Counted from the stretch's first letter, positions 9,671 through 21,649 are shown. The stretch is 64,000 nucleotides of DNA from Saccharomyces uvarum (GCA_947243795.1 OX365929.1:1228446-1292445), one strand, 5' to 3'. Made by a program: numbers and translations. The notes: generated by a model not told the origin, from the sequence alone.

Positions 9671-11668
9671 TTAACACCAGAAATCAACAATTCTTTTCCA
9701 GTATGGACCGTTTCTTAGTTTTTCTTGATATTCTTCGTCTTCTTGTTTTAATAATTCCTCATCGAAAATCTGTCTGTCGGTTACCAAGTCTATTTTATCA
9801 GCTGGGATGAACAAAGTCCAATCTTTTTTCCAAACTTTGTAAAAGACGTATAAAGCAATCAAGATTGGCATGGCCAAGTAATTCTCGAAAAATGACTGAG
9901 CACTTAGTTTGCCGCCTCCACCGATTGGGGAAAGGGCGACCCAAAATTGGGCAATCAAAGCCAATACCATCATGATTATAGCGTACATAGACCCCCAAAT
10001 ACCAACTTGAGATTTGTAACCGACCTCCCCAAGGGATCTACCTTGAACTTTCATACCTCTTCTGAATCTAATGTGAGACAAACAAATGGTGATCCAAGTA
10101 AATAGTTGGGATAAACCGGAAATTGCCAACAACCAGGTGAAAACATCTTCTTCCTTTGAAGATGAGGCACAGAATGCAATGATAGCAAATAACGAACTAA
10201 CAAGCATGGCAACTGCGGGCCTACCTTCCCTATCAATGTAATCAAAACACTTGGGGGCATTTCCTTGCTTAGCCAAAGACATCAGAATACGAGAACTGGA
10301 GTAGAAGGCACCGTTAGCGACGGAAAGGACGGATAATAGGATTACCGCATTTATGAAATGAGGAACCACACGAACACCATGAGAAGCGACAGCAATCACA
10401 TAGGGCGACGCCTTGGTGGCTGAACCTGAGGAACCCAACAGTTGGTCTGAAGTGTAAGGCACAAGGAAACCGACCAGGACCAAAGACCCCAAAAACACAA
10501 ACAAAATTCTGTAAATCATTTTTTTCGCTGCTGATGGAATGGCCTTTCTCGGGTTGGATTGCTCACTAGCGGTCATGGCTAATTGTTCACTCATACCAAA
10601 GGCAAATGCAGCAGTGACAAATGTGGCCACCACACCCTTGAACCTTTGGATACCGGTATCACCACGGAAGGCACCGGGATTATGCCAGTATCTACTGCCA
10701 ATGTAACCATCGGTACCAGCACCACCACAATCGATAATAATGGCAAGGATAAAGAAACCAATAATCATTAGGATTTTACAACAGTTGAAGAAAAAATCTG
10801 CCTCTGCATAACCCTTAGCACCAAAAACGTTGATGATAATGATCAAGACGTAAAAGATAACAACAAAGACGTCCGGATCGACTTTCACGGTCCAATACTT
10901 GATGGTCATGGACGCGGTGACCAATTCCAAGGGACAAACACATAGCCATTGCAAACAATAAACCCAAGCGACGGAGAATCCCAACGCAGGATCAACCAGA
11001 AATGAAGGGTAAGTGTTGAAACCTCCGATCAAGTCACTGTAAATGACGGCCAATTCACCACAAGCTTGGATGATACAGTATATACAACTACCCATGATGG
11101 CATACCCGATGACTAGACCACCCGGGCCGGCATTGTTCAGAACTTTGGAATTACCAACCAGCAAACCGGTACCAATACCTGTCCCCAATGACATCATGAC
11201 GATGTGGCGAGGCTTTATCGTTTTTTTCAAGTTTTCTTGGTTCTGGTCTTGTGCCCGTGAAGGCTGCTTGATCCCGCTCTCGGTAACGAAAGAACCCTTT
11301 GGATTCAGCTCGTTGTCCAACTGAGAACTGGAATCGTTTGTGGATATGGGGGTGGTCCCATCGCCAATGGAGTCAGACGAGTCGGGAGAGTTTGGGTGCG
11401 AGCCCTCGGCTCTTCTGAAGGAGTCAATAAACCTACGCAGATGAGACGCCTTGCCGTCACCCTCGTATTCAAGATTTTCCATGGTTTTTTCCATTGTATT
11501 TTCAAAATACTCGACCTCATTTTCTGGCGCTGTGGAATTGATTTCCTTTTCCTTACCCTGGATTTCCTTCATTTCGTAATGGGAAACGCCGTCTGAATTG
11601 TTCCCGTACATATTAGTGTTCGAGCTGCCTTCATTGTTCCGCCCATGGTGTCTGTTACCAAGCGTCAT
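9671..11668 (-). CDS. GNP1: GNP1, high-affinity glutamine/broad amino-acid permease
   Basis: 665 residues of the yeast amino-acid transporter (YAT, APC superfamily) type. A hydrophilic N-terminal tail of about 150 residues precedes twelve predicted membrane helices. The first helix carries the family signature SLGTGIGTGLLVG, where the substrate carboxylate is bound. The C-terminus ends FWC, the palmitoylation motif shared by Gap1, Agp1 and Gnp1. It imports Gln, Leu, Ser, Thr, Cys, Met and Asn at the plasma membrane. In S. cerevisiae it is induced through the SPS sensor and Stp1/Stp2. A second permease of this family, more like Gap1, lies at 47 kb. It starts at the ATG at 11668. Confidence 0.95.
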   Translation of the reverse strand: MTLGNRHHGRNNEGSSNTNMYGNNSDGVSHYEMKEIQGKEKEINSTAPENEVEYFENTMEKTMENLEYEGDGKASHLRRFIDSFRRAEGSHPNSPDSSDSIGDGTTPISTNDSSSQLDNELNPKGSFVTESGIKQPSRAQDQNQENLKKTIKPRHIVMMSLGTGIGTGLLVGNSKVLNNAGPGGLVIGYAIMGSCIYCIIQACGELAVIYSDLIGGFNTYPSFLVDPALGFSVAWVYCLQWLCVCPLELVTASMTIKYWTVKVDPDVFVVIFYVLIIIINVFGAKGYAEADFFFNCCKILMIIGFFILAIIIDCGGAGTDGYIGSRYWHNPGAFRGDTGIQRFKGVVATFVTAAFAFGMSEQLAMTASEQSNPRKAIPSAAKKMIYRILFVFLGSLVLVGFLVPYTSDQLLGSSGSATKASPYVIAVASHGVRVVPHFINAVILLSVLSVANGAFYSSSRILMSLAKQGNAPKCFDYIDREGRPAVAMLVSSLFAIIAFCASSSKEEDVFTWLLAISGLSQLFTWITICLSHIRFRRGMKVQGRSLGEVGYKSQVGIWGSMYAIIMMVLALIAQFWVALSPIGGGGKLSAQSFFENYLAMPILIALYVFYKVWKKDWTLFIPADKIDLVTDRQIFDEELLKQEDEEYQEKLRNGPYWKRIVDFWC

Positions 11669-11815
11669 CTTGTGTAATGATACCTTGATGTTATAAGCTA
11701 CTTGCGAACGCCTGAGTTTTCGTCCTTACACAAAAAAAAACCCAACTGCATTACAATATCAGAAATCAAGAGGCAAGTGTGTCAAATCAAAGACCGAACT
11801 GGGAAAAAATTCGGT

Positions 11816-11823
11816 TATATATA
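11816..11823 (-). promoter_or_regulatory. TATA box for GNP1
   Basis: TATATATA lies about 150 bp upstream of the GNP1 start codon, the usual distance for a regulated yeast gene. Being self-complementary it has no intrinsic direction, but the nearest gene at the right distance is GNP1. Confidence 0.5.
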
Positions 11824-12329
11824 TGGAATTCGACTCCTCAAAAGTTAGTGGTGGGGGAGGACGGGACTCAAAAAGAAACGACACTACACTACACGACCTA
11901 ACGCGAATACTGACAGCAACTCGGAACACTAATAAATTTGCGCTATTGAAAACTGACCAGACCAAAAGGCCGCCCGGTTCGGTACGGTATATCCTGGCCA
12001 CCAAGGCCGGCAGAACATCTCATCGCCTCCATCTCTTAGAGCGGCCGTGCCTTCTTCCGCTGCTTATCTGATGCGGCGTTCTTTTGTGAGGCCCTGTGCC
12101 GTTTCTTTTTATTATAGTGCCCCTCTGTGAAACCTGCCTTGTACCATATGGTTCTTCTAGAAGCGTTTTTGTGGTCCCTTGGTGCCGCTTGTAGGGCATC
12201 GCGTTCATCATACGTCACAGACTTCCCGGGAGTACAAGCGCGCACAAGCTGGGATGCGGCGATTCCATTATAGCGGGGGAATCATGCGCGCACCGACTAA
12301 TTGAAAAAAGAGCCGTGCCATCTGCCATG

Positions 12330-12390
12330 CACGTGCAAGTGCATGTCACGTTTTTGCCGCCCATCCTCCGGGTCATGTGACTTTCACGTG
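12330..12390. promoter_or_regulatory. Two CACGTG boxes upstream of SMT3
   Basis: CACGTG occurs at 12330-12335 and 12385-12390, 55 bp apart and about 210-270 bp upstream of the SMT3 start codon. The hexamer is the core site of the bHLH factors Cbf1, Pho4 and Tye7. The second has an adjacent GTCATGTGAC palindrome-like sequence at 12372-12381. Which factor acts here is not shown by the sequence. Confidence 0.5.
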
Positions 12391-12595
12391 GTTTGTATTA
12401 CCCTGATGTTCCGGCCACGCGCCGCTGAGGAAAGTGCCCAGGATAACTGGGAAAATCAACACACGCCAACATGCAGACAAACAAGCAATCGTACTTCTCA
12501 TGGTTGTTATTCTTGTTTGCCCCTTTCCTGCCGCCACCCTAAGTGCATAGAAGAGAAGGATCAGTTAAGCCCAAAGCCATATATAGATACAGTGA

Positions 12596-12904
<309 letters not shown>

Positions 12905-13221
12905 CTCGCCTACCTTGTCCAATGCAAGCACCTGAAAAACTGAAAAACTCCCAAAACCGAAAAAACGCAAAATACCATAGTAACGAAAAACTAAATAGAT
13001 CACATTAAATAGTAATAGTATATGTTTGATAAGAATAATGTCGTCCATACCCCCTTCTTCCAGCGGAGGTTCTTTTCCGCTGTCTTGCCAATCGATACGC
13101 TGACTTTTGTTTTCTCCTTTTGACTACAGAAAAATTCATCTCCGTTGAATTGTTTAGTCTTGTGGGAAACTGTCCTACGGGCACCAACCAAAATACATAA
13201 AAGCCTTGCCCCGCATCCGCC
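12905..13221. other. SMT3 3' flank and SDH7 promoter
   Basis: This 317-bp space separates two plus-strand genes. AT-rich sequence at 12980-13030 fits SMT3 3'-end processing. Short frames here run only on the opposite strand and are not convincing. No other element is seen. Confidence 0.5.
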
Positions 13222-13623
13222 ATGATCAACAAGCTGATGTACCGTTCCGTCAGGTTCGCCACCCATAACAGCCAGCCCTTGCTGCCTCCGTTGGTCCTGT
13301 ACAGAAGAATACTAAGGCAGCACAAGCTGCTGCCCACCGTTCAGAAGGAAATGGGCGACCAGTACGTGCGGAACGAATTCAAACTGCACAAAGATATCGA
13401 TAACCCATTGCACGTGGTCGGGTTCCTGGCTTCGTGGCAAGACTACCTGCACATGATTTCCAACAATAAATGGAAAGATGCAACTTTGACCTCGGAGACT
13501 CTGGAGAAATTGTCCCCTGAGCAGACTGTCCAACTATATGAACTGATGAAGGAAACGCAGAAAATTAACCACGATACTGAAACGGAGCCAACGAAGAACA
13601 TAAAACCAACCGACAAGAACTAG
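13222..13623 (+). CDS. SDH7: SDH7 (ACN9), succinate dehydrogenase assembly factor
   Basis: 133 residues. It carries the LYR-family signature Leu26-Tyr27-Arg28 in the N-terminal helix, preceded by a short Arg-containing presequence-like segment typical of a mitochondrial matrix or intermembrane protein. Sdh7 (human SDHAF3) assists insertion or protection of the Fe-S subunit Sdh2 during complex II assembly and is needed for growth on acetate and for gluconeogenesis. The C-terminal about 25 residues are polar and rich in Thr, Glu and Lys. It sits between SMT3 and EMI1 as in S. cerevisiae. Confidence 0.93.
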   Translation: MINKLMYRSVRFATHNSQPLLPPLVLYRRILRQHKLLPTVQKEMGDQYVRNEFKLHKDIDNPLHVVGFLASWQDYLHMISNNKWKDATLTSETLEKLSPEQTVQLYELMKETQKINHDTETEPTKNIKPTDKN

Positions 13624-13695
13624 TCCCGCCCGCATTTTGCACTTGTAGATAAAGATCATATAGTACATATTACACATGTATAAAAACTGCCATAC

Positions 13696-14638
<943 letters not shown>

Positions 14639-14726
14639 TTGCACCAATGACCTTAATAATATTTACACCTATCTATATAAGTTTTCTACTTTAAAAAACA
14701 TACACATCTCAAACACCTCGCTTAAT

Positions 14727-16178
14727 TTATACAAGTGTACTCTTGAACGCTGCCCGTGCATTTTGGAACCATTGTGACCCGCTGAATTCCGTCTGAGGGA
14801 CCAGGTCCTTTATTTTCTTTCTTCCATTATCGTTAGCATTACTCTTATCGTTGTTAGCATTCGTCACGCTTAATACGTACGACATGGGTAAAATCTTGGG
14901 CTCGTCCTTCTCACGCTCAAACCATTGTCTAATCCTATAACCCATTGCTTCCAAATCATCGGCTCCAATTTGTTTTCTAAAATTAAAATCTCCCAGCTTC
15001 AACATTAATAGCAGTGTATAGTATGCATCGTTGCCTGCATTATGCAAGAAGGCATGTGGCATATGAAATAGTCTTAGCAATTTACCCAAACTACTGCCCT
15101 TTCTACCGTAACAGATGCTATACATTTTCTCTGTATCAAGCATCTTTATGTGTTTCTTGAGATCATTAGCATCTGCCGAACCAACTGGGTTGTCTAATTC
15201 ATTATCCAACTCGGGTATATGAACGCCAATCTTCTTCAACCATCTAATATCCCCCGATATACTGTGACCTACAAAAGCTCTTTCCCAACTCGAATCTTCA
15301 TCTGTCTCACATTTCATGTAGAAATTAATCAACGACTGTATAAATTCTACACACTGTTCCAATGGTAGAACAAGACTCTCGCCCAATAAAAAGCAGTCCT
15401 TAAAATCGCACACAAATTTTTTATTTCTTAACGGTAAAGCCTCAGCTACAATTAAATGATAACTTCTTATGGTCGGCGTCAGAGAATATACGTTTTCTCT
15501 TGGATCATATATGGAAATTCCAATCTCTGTAACGATATTCGTATCAAACTCAAAAGCCTCCACATCAACAGCAAAACAAATTGTTTTGTTGGATGATAAC
15601 AACTCAATCGTATTGCAAAGATATGTGAATTGAGAACTGCCAGGTTGGCAATCCATCATCGGTATATGTTCGTTTTTTACGTCACTTACAGCCGCCAAAT
15701 ACTGCTTTCTTAAGCCTTTTTCTTTGTCGTCTTTCGATACTTCAGGTATATGACCGACTTTCTCAATCCATTCCTTGTTCAGAGCTTCTAATTTCTTATT
15801 CAAGGACTCTGTGCTTTTCTTGCTGATTGAGTAGTAGTTTGTTTTCAATGCCTTCAAATATTTTTGTATTTCATCTCTCAGCAAATCATTAGAGGAATAT
15901 GAAACTTTATGCAAAGCATTAAAATGTTCAAATTCGTTTATCCACGTTACATGTTTCCCTAGTTTATTCGTTAAATTGTTACTCGAACTCTTGTATAATC
16001 CGATGCCCCCCCTCCTTGAAGGAACCATACCCCTGACTTTTGCTGCATTACGGGTTGTTAAACTTCTATTCAAAGCTTGAGGCTGATGGTAACTGCGAAC
16101 TGCTTTGGAGTTAAATCTATGTGTAGCCATTTTGAATATTGCTTCGTATGCTTTCATAGACTTTACCCAAAAATTCAT
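14727..16178 (-). CDS. YDR514C: YDR514C/Gfd2-type RNase H-fold protein
   Basis: 483 residues, paralogue of Gfd2 in S. cerevisiae. The C-terminal half has the look of a DEDDh 3'-5' exonuclease fold: a first motif Asp-Val-Glu (205-207), a GHSISGD motif with a second acidic residue, and a late HNAGNDAYYT motif supplying the catalytic His and Asp. The N-terminus is basic and Ser/Arg-rich, compatible with a mitochondrial presequence. Substrate and function are not established. It starts at the ATG at 16178 and is divergent from SLF1. Confidence 0.88.
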   Translation of the reverse strand: MNFWVKSMKAYEAIFKMATHRFNSKAVRSYHQPQALNRSLTTRNAAKVRGMVPSRRGGIGLYKSSSNNLTNKLGKHVTWINEFEHFNALHKVSYSSNDLLRDEIQKYLKALKTNYYSISKKSTESLNKKLEALNKEWIEKVGHIPEVSKDDKEKGLRKQYLAAVSDVKNEHIPMMDCQPGSSQFTYLCNTIELLSSNKTICFAVDVEAFEFDTNIVTEIGISIYDPRENVYSLTPTIRSYHLIVAEALPLRNKKFVCDFKDCFLLGESLVLPLEQCVEFIQSLINFYMKCETDEDSSWERAFVGHSISGDIRWLKKIGVHIPELDNELDNPVGSADANDLKKHIKMLDTEKMYSICYGRKGSSLGKLLRLFHMPHAFLHNAGNDAYYTLLLMLKLGDFNFRKQIGADDLEAMGYRIRQWFEREKDEPKILPMSYVLSVTNANNDKSNANDNGRKKIKDLVPQTEFSGSQWFQNARAAFKSTLV

Positions 16179-16212
16179 ACAATAGTTATTCGCTTTAATA
16201 GAATAGAATAAA

Positions 16213-16617
16213 ATGAGACAATTTATTGTGGTTCTCGCATATTCATTCTCCTACCTTTTTAGCAATGTGGGTATGGATGGATCCATCGAATTAAAATTTT
16301 TCACCGCCAAGAAAAAGATCTCTCTTTATTTTGTGCTGATGAAAATGATTAAGTATACTGGCGTTCGGAAAGTTAAAGTACAAAGTAAACTTAACGCCAC
16401 TACTAAGTATAGGTTCAAGTTACCTGATAATTGTTATTTGCTGCCAGGATTCAACTGTATCCAGTTACCTCTCAATATATTCTCTCCACTGACAGAAGGG
16501 TTTTTAAGGGAAAAAACGTACAAACTAAAAGATATTTATTTTAGGGTGGCGTTGAAGCAAGCAAGGATAAAAGACATAAGCGAAATAAAAAGAACTGGTT
16601 CCTGTGTGCAATCAAAT
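16213..16617 (+). other. In-frame upstream extension of SLF1 (135 codons)
   Basis: From an ATG at 16213 the frame stays open for 135 codons and runs directly into SLF1 without a stop. The predicted peptide is basic and hydrophobic and does not resemble the Slf1/Sro9 N-terminus, which begins at 16618. It overlaps what should be the SLF1 promoter. It may be a chance open frame, an N-terminally extended isoform, or an upstream start used in some conditions. No domain is recognised. Confidence 0.3.
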
Positions 16618-17940
16618 ATGTCCTCTCAAGACACTAATGATAATTTAAACGACTTGCCTGTAGTGTCTGAGGATATGAAGAAACAGACTTCATGCTTAAA
16701 GTTGGCTCCAATACCAACTACATCGCCGTGGAAATCATCTTCACCAAATAGCATTACAACACTTCCTGTGGAAGAGTTACGAGACAAATCGAGGGTTTTA
16801 AAGTCCAATAGCAATGGCTCAGGATCGATCAGATTAAATAGCAGCACAAAATGGACTCCAATTACACCTTCTGTTATAATTTCAGGATCCAAAGAGGCAA
16901 ATTCCAATTCAAGACGAAAAGCTAAAAGTGTCAAAAATAATAAAAAGATGAAAAAGCATAGCAGCAACAACAGTAATTCCAATAGAAAGGTTTACAGTGA
17001 TCAACCCGGTACTGTTGCCGAAACGAATCATGAGTCTAATGCAGAACATGAGTCTACCGATGCTGACTTGAGAGCAAAAGCAAATTTAGGCTTAGAAGTG
17101 CCTAATGCTGGTAATAACCAGAAAACAGAAGATGGAAAAAATAGGTCTAATCCTAGACAACCAAAAAATCATCAGAACAAAAATACTAACACGAGGTATA
17201 ATAAGGCGGCTCATCATGGAAGTTCGTTTTCGAACAACCATTATCAATCAAGATCTGACTATATTCCAAATTTCGGCCACCGGCGGAATCATGATTCTGG
17301 GCCTGATTACAACCAACAATCGCATTTCCATCCACAGCAATACTATAACAATTATAACTACCAGCAACAGTCGCAAACACCATATTATGATCTGATGGAG
17401 CCCATTCTGAAATCAATCGAAAGCATTAAAAACCAAATCGAATATTATTTTAGTGCAGAGAACTTGAAAAACGACAAATTTTTGAGGTCCAAATTCAGCA
17501 AGACTAACGATGGGTTTATTCCCATGAGTTTGATAGGGAAATTCTATCGCATGGTCAATTTATCTTTAGGTGGGGACCCAAATTTAATTTTGGCATCTAT
17601 GAAAGAAGTCCTGAATAGTAGTGAAACAAACCATTTGGAAATTGCCTTTGGAAGGATCGAAAACGTCCAGATAAAAACAACATATGAGTTCAACCCATTA
17701 GATAACTATTTCATTAGATCTAAGAATTGGGCTGAGTTCGCGGAAGAAAATTCCGATGAAAGTGATGAAAAGGAGAAGTATAAAATTGAAAAGATTCTAG
17801 AAATAGGTGATCTGGATAATCATTCATTTATGGGTTATCCGACTTTTTACCCTAGTAATGTAAATGGGGAAAATAGCCAAACTCAGGATGAAAAAACGAT
17901 GAGAAGGGAGTTTGAGCAAAACTTGCAGATAAACAACTAA
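16618..17940 (+). CDS. SLF1: SLF1, La-motif RNA-binding protein
   Basis: 440 residues from the ATG at 16618, where the homologous N-terminus (MSSQ) starts. The N-terminal two thirds is low-complexity, rich in Ser, Asn and Lys, with an [11 protein letters not shown] motif shared with the paralogue Sro9. An Asn/Gln/Tyr-rich stretch precedes a La-type winged-helix domain at about residues 262-350 ([10 protein letters not shown] ... [13 protein letters not shown]). Slf1 binds mRNAs on polysomes, including copper- and oxidative-stress messages, and supports copper mineralisation. The region upstream is open in the same frame and is listed separately. Confidence 0.93.
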   Translation: MSSQDTNDNLNDLPVVSEDMKKQTSCLKLAPIPTTSPWKSSSPNSITTLPVEELRDKSRVLKSNSNGSGSIRLNSSTKWTPITPSVIISGSKEANSNSRRKAKSVKNNKKMKKHSSNNSNSNRKVYSDQPGTVAETNHESNAEHESTDADLRAKANLGLEVPNAGNNQKTEDGKNRSNPRQPKNHQNKNTNTRYNKAAHHGSSFSNNHYQSRSDYIPNFGHRRNHDSGPDYNQQSHFHPQQYYNNYNYQQQSQTPYYDLMEPILKSIESIKNQIEYYFSAENLKNDKFLRSKFSKTNDGFIPMSLIGKFYRMVNLSLGGDPNLILASMKEVLNSSETNHLEIAFGRIENVQIKTTYEFNPLDNYFIRSKNWAEFAEENSDESDEKEKYKIEKILEIGDLDNHSFMGYPTFYPSNVNGENSQTQDEKTMRREFEQNLQINN

Positions 17941-18163
17941 CTTCAGATGCTCTAGATAATTTCCTTATTTTATATTTTCTCTTCAGTGTATATAATTGAC
18001 ATGTAAAAACAAATGAGTTTTTTTTTTTTAATTTAAAAACATAATATAATAGTTTATTTCATTTCAATTCGTACTTCGTATTTTTTTATAAGAGATATAT
18101 AAGAGATTTATATAGAGAAGAAAGAGGGAAAACTGACGAAAAAAGCGGCTGGAAAAAAAAAAT

Positions 18164-19666
18164 TCATGCTACAAGAGCACACAAGGCCGCACCTACACCA
18201 GACCCATCTTTAGCTAGACGCAAATGGATCTTACGTTCACCTTCAGTGCCAATTGGACTTAGCGCCAGGGCATGTCTTAGCATGGACCTGAACCCAGGGT
18301 AGTATTCAATGACGTAACCATCGAACCCGATTTCTACTTCACCGTGATATCTTTTGTTCAACGCGTTTGTTTTGATTAAGATAGCGGCAATTGGCACAGA
18401 CGCCAAGTACGCAGATCTTCTTGTGATGGAACGGACCAAGCTTTGGATGGCTTTACGCTCTTCGAAAGTGGTCGGAAGTCTTAGACTTTGCAAAAAGGAT
18501 AATTCCGTTTCACGTAAGCTTGTGGAATCATCGATTTCAATCCTGGATAGAACTTCACTGCATAATTGGAAGGGGTTCTTCAAACGATGAGGCAATTGGT
18601 CGTAGGTACGGTACTGGCCCAAGATCAAGCCTCTTGCGTGTAGGTCCACCAAGATATTTCTCAATAGTTCTCCCAAGTACATGCCGGAAATTCTCTTTTC
18701 AAAAAGATGGTAGCCTGGGTTGGGGGAGAATTTTTGGTCGATGTCGATGTCGTACTTGGTGGCGGATAGATGCTTCAATTCGTTATCGAAGGACCCCCAT
18801 TCAATGTTAATGCACATCTGCGTCTTACCCTCGTGCTGTAGCCTTGTTCTCAGTTCTTCTGGTAGTTTCTTGATGTTGTCAATGTCTTCCATGTAACACC
18901 CGTTGGTACCCGTACCAAAGATACAGCCAATGACGGGTTCGCTGATTTCACCAGCGCTTGAAGGACGAGCTGCCGTGGTGTAACAGTGCGACAAGAAAGT
19001 ACCGACGGTGTCGTTAGTCAAAGCGACCACGTTGATCATGGAGAGCCCCTGGATGTCTAGTTGCTCCTGGTACAATCTCACCACATCCTTGCCGACCGTG
19101 TCTTCGATCTTGAAACTCTTGGTCCATCTGATCAAAGTACCGGAGCTCAAAGAGGTTTGGTCGATGGGATAAGAGAAAGTGAACCCCATTTTCAAAGGCT
19201 TGATGTTCTCCCCCGTGGACTTCAACAGCTCGGGGTGGTGCTTCCTCACAAAGGCCCTGGTACGGCGACCCAAGTAGCTGAAAAGCTCCTCGCTGGTGAT
19301 CTCCCTGTCATTCAGGTACTCCTCCGGGATCTTGGACTTCAACTGCTGCATGTCAAACGTCCCGTCACCATTCAGGGTCACAGAACACACTCTGAAGTGA
19401 GTGCCCCCCAGATCGGCAGCCAAGAGAACACCACGCTCCGTCCCGTTGGGCAAACTGGTCACGTACGTGGGAATCATGGGCAGACCCTTGTCCACTGTCT
19501 TTTCCTCGCCCACGGAAGTGCTGCCTAACCCCTTTTCCATGCATTCGATGAAGTAGGCTGTCAGTTCGTCCAGCTTAGCTGCATCGACGTCCAGCGAGGA
19601 GCAGATCTCCACCACGGCTTCTTCCAATGCCTCAGCATTGACCTTGTGTAAATTTTCAAACGACAT
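18164..19666 (-). CDS. EMI2: EMI2, glucokinase-family hexose kinase
   Basis: 500 residues, paralogue of Glk1. Hexokinase motifs are intact: phosphate-1 DLGGTHFR (85-92), the glucose-binding GFTFSYP block (161-167), catalytic Asp219 in TNDTVGT, and GTGTNGCYME near 255. A C-terminal GSGVGAAL adenosine-binding motif lies near residues 490-497. It should phosphorylate glucose to glucose 6-phosphate in the cytosol. In S. cerevisiae it is induced by low glucose and needed for early meiotic induction. It starts at the ATG at 19666. Confidence 0.95.
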   Translation of the reverse strand: MSFENLHKVNAEALEEAVVEICSSLDVDAAKLDELTAYFIECMEKGLGSTSVGEEKTVDKGLPMIPTYVTSLPNGTERGVLLAADLGGTHFRVCSVTLNGDGTFDMQQLKSKIPEEYLNDREITSEELFSYLGRRTRAFVRKHHPELLKSTGENIKPLKMGFTFSYPIDQTSLSSGTLIRWTKSFKIEDTVGKDVVRLYQEQLDIQGLSMINVVALTNDTVGTFLSHCYTTAARPSSAGEISEPVIGCIFGTGTNGCYMEDIDNIKKLPEELRTRLQHEGKTQMCINIEWGSFDNELKHLSATKYDIDIDQKFSPNPGYHLFEKRISGMYLGELLRNILVDLHARGLILGQYRTYDQLPHRLKNPFQLCSEVLSRIEIDDSTSLRETELSFLQSLRLPTTFEERKAIQSLVRSITRRSAYLASVPIAAILIKTNALNKRYHGEVEIGFDGYVIEYYPGFRSMLRHALALSPIGTEGERKIHLRLAKDGSGVGAALCALVA

Positions 19667-20383
19667 TATCAGTGTCTATTATTGTATATTGTGCGACTAT
19701 TCCTTAATAGACCAATATCTATATGTAGCTTTATGAAAAATGTAAACCTAAAAGACAAGAGACAAGACAAGAAGAGACAAAACGAGACGAAATACCACAT
19801 CAAGACAGCACTAACTTTATATAATCGCGAACACATGCCCCCCTGCGTGTCCACAAACAATGGAACTCGACTACCCAACCTTCTTCCTCTGTCGTCCACA
19901 CACACACACACACTCTCTCTCTCTCTCTCTCTCTGTGTGTCACACAAAGAAGAAAAAAAAAGACTCTTTGGCTGCCCCGCGTTTTTTGTCACTTGATTTC
20001 TCGAAACAAAGGCGCAGGCAAGCAGCCCCTGAAGGGCCCATCTAATCGGCCACCGCGGGCCGTTGCGGTATCGCTGTCGTGGCATCCAGAGCAGCGACGT
20101 GGCATGTGCTAGGTAATCCCGGTTAATTATTTGACGGGCTCTCCCCATTGCCTTTGGGCCCGGTGAGTCGTGAAGATGACATCGGCTGGTGCCAACTGGG
20201 TCGAGGTCGTTTTATTTCGTTCCGTTTTTTTTTTGTGCGGCGGACGGCCAAGTCGGCGAGATTGGAATTGCATCTGGGCTAGCGTTCGATAAATGGGCTT
20301 GTTGCAGCAAGAGCAAGCGCAAGTGCAAGGGTAAGAGCAAATGCAACCGCCTCAGTGAGAGAAAATATACAGCGAGCGCCGTT
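19667..20383. other. EMI2-GRH1 divergent promoter region
   Basis: This 717-bp intergenic region becomes GC-rich towards GRH1. It contains a CA/CT microsatellite (separate entry) and CCCCGC followed by a T-run at about 19975-19987, which matches the Mig1-type repressor site with AT-rich flank and would fit glucose repression of EMI2. The frame upstream of GRH1 from 20189 is open but is basic, low-complexity and unlike Grh1. Confidence 0.5.
19897..19940. repeat. Compound (CA)n(CT)n(GT)n microsatellite
   Basis: An uninterrupted run of CA dinucleotides changes to CT at about 19913 and to GT at 19935. It lies about 235-275 bp upstream of EMI2. Such a tract is prone to length change and can exclude nucleosomes. 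Confidence 0.9.
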
Positions 20384-21505
20384 ATGTTTAGGATAGCCAA
20401 GAACCTGGTCAGGACTTTTGAGCAGAGCGTGCAGGATACCCTGGCGTTCTCGCAGGATTCGGGCAGCCTGGACGCCTTCTTCCAGTCTATACCTCCAAAC
20501 CTGCTGTCTGCGCAGCTGGCGCCGCCCGCAGAGGCCATGGCAGAGGGTGCCAAGCACAGCAACATGAATGAGACCCTTGCCGGGCTGCGCATCGTCTGGG
20601 TGGACGAGGTGCAGTGCCAGGTACAGTCCTTTTTCGACTATATAGTGGGCTTCAACGATGATCCGGTGCCCGTGGTCAGTAACCAGCACGGGTTCTCCTA
20701 TCCGGATTACCAGCGGATCACGTCCATGTTCAACGAGCACTGCGGCCGGACCGTGAAGGTTAACGTGTGGTGTGCGAAGGGGGGCACGTTCAGAGACGAG
20801 TATCTCAGCGTGACATCGAAGGACAGCGACCATTTGGACGACGTGTCTTTGAACCACGACGAAAGGAAGTCTCCCAGCGGGGAGACGCACCAGTTCCAAG
20901 CGCTCGGGTTCAAAGTCCAATGGACTCCCCTGATAGCCTCCACTTTCACCTACCATATCTTGAACGTGAACATTCCCGGGGGACCCGCCCAGTTGGCAGG
21001 GCTCGTCCCGGATGAAGACTACATCATCGGCTGCCAGGACGGCTTGTTGGCCACGGGGGGTGAGACGCTCTTGCAAGACATTGTTAGATCTAGAGCGAAC
21101 CACGACCTGGTCTTGTACGTTTACAACAAGGTCTCCGACTGCGTGAGGCCCGTCTCCGTGCACATAGGCCCCGACGGCAGGCTGGGCTGCAATGTTGGCT
21201 ACGGGTTCCTTCACAGGATCCCCACCGTCAAGCAACAACGCCCACAGCAAGTACAGCCAGTACAGCAGCAGGAGCAGGACGGTGACACAGTCCCTTTCCC
21301 AGCAGAATCGGAGTCGGCCTTCGTCCCCTCTGCATTCGCCGCCCCACCGGTTGTAGCCAAGAAGAAAGGAAAGAATAAGAAGGCTACTAAGCCATTGGCC
21401 ATGGACGACTACTTCAATGAAGGTAGGGACAAGTCGTCTGGTCCAAAGCCAACAGAGTCTGAATTGCCTGCCCCACCACCGCAAAAACAACCCTCCTCTG
21501 ATTAA
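20384..21505 (+). CDS. GRH1: GRH1, GRASP-family Golgi protein
   Basis: 373 residues from the ATG at 20384. Residue 2 is Phe and residue 3 Arg, followed by an amphipathic N-terminal helix that is acetylated and used for membrane attachment in yeast Grh1. Two PDZ-like GRASP domains follow, about residues 60-185 and 186-290, including a GPAQLAGL...DYIIG block. The C-terminal tail is rich in Pro, Gln and Lys. Grh1 binds Bug1, tethers COPII vesicles at early Golgi and ER exit sites, and is needed for unconventional secretion of Acb1. The gene is GC-rich, which leaves long spurious frames on the opposite strand. Confidence 0.94.
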   Translation: MFRIAKNLVRTFEQSVQDTLAFSQDSGSLDAFFQSIPPNLLSAQLAPPAEAMAEGAKHSNMNETLAGLRIVWVDEVQCQVQSFFDYIVGFNDDPVPVVSNQHGFSYPDYQRITSMFNEHCGRTVKVNVWCAKGGTFRDEYLSVTSKDSDHLDDVSLNHDERKSPSGETHQFQALGFKVQWTPLIASTFTYHILNVNIPGGPAQLAGLVPDEDYIIGCQDGLLATGGETLLQDIVRSRANHDLVLYVYNKVSDCVRPVSVHIGPDGRLGCNVGYGFLHRIPTVKQQRPQQVQPVQQQEQDGDTVPFPAESESAFVPSAFAAPPVVAKKKGKNKKATKPLAMDDYFNEGRDKSSGPKPTESELPAPPPQKQPSSD

Positions 21506-21649
21506 TGTAATGTACCCAGTTAGCATCTCATGTTCTGTTCAATAGAGAAATTACGTACATATATAACATACTTTTTCTCCCTTTAAACACGTAAACGATA
21601 TTTGGTAATGTACGAATACCGAGGCTTTTTTTTTCTCTCTAATAGGCAC

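Noticed and set aside
20279-21526. 415-codon open frame on the minus strand opposite GRH1
   Set aside because: GRH1 on the plus strand has full homology and domain structure. The opposite frame is open because the gene is GC-rich and has few T/A-rich stop triplets; its composition is Arg/Val/Leu-biased and resembles no family.
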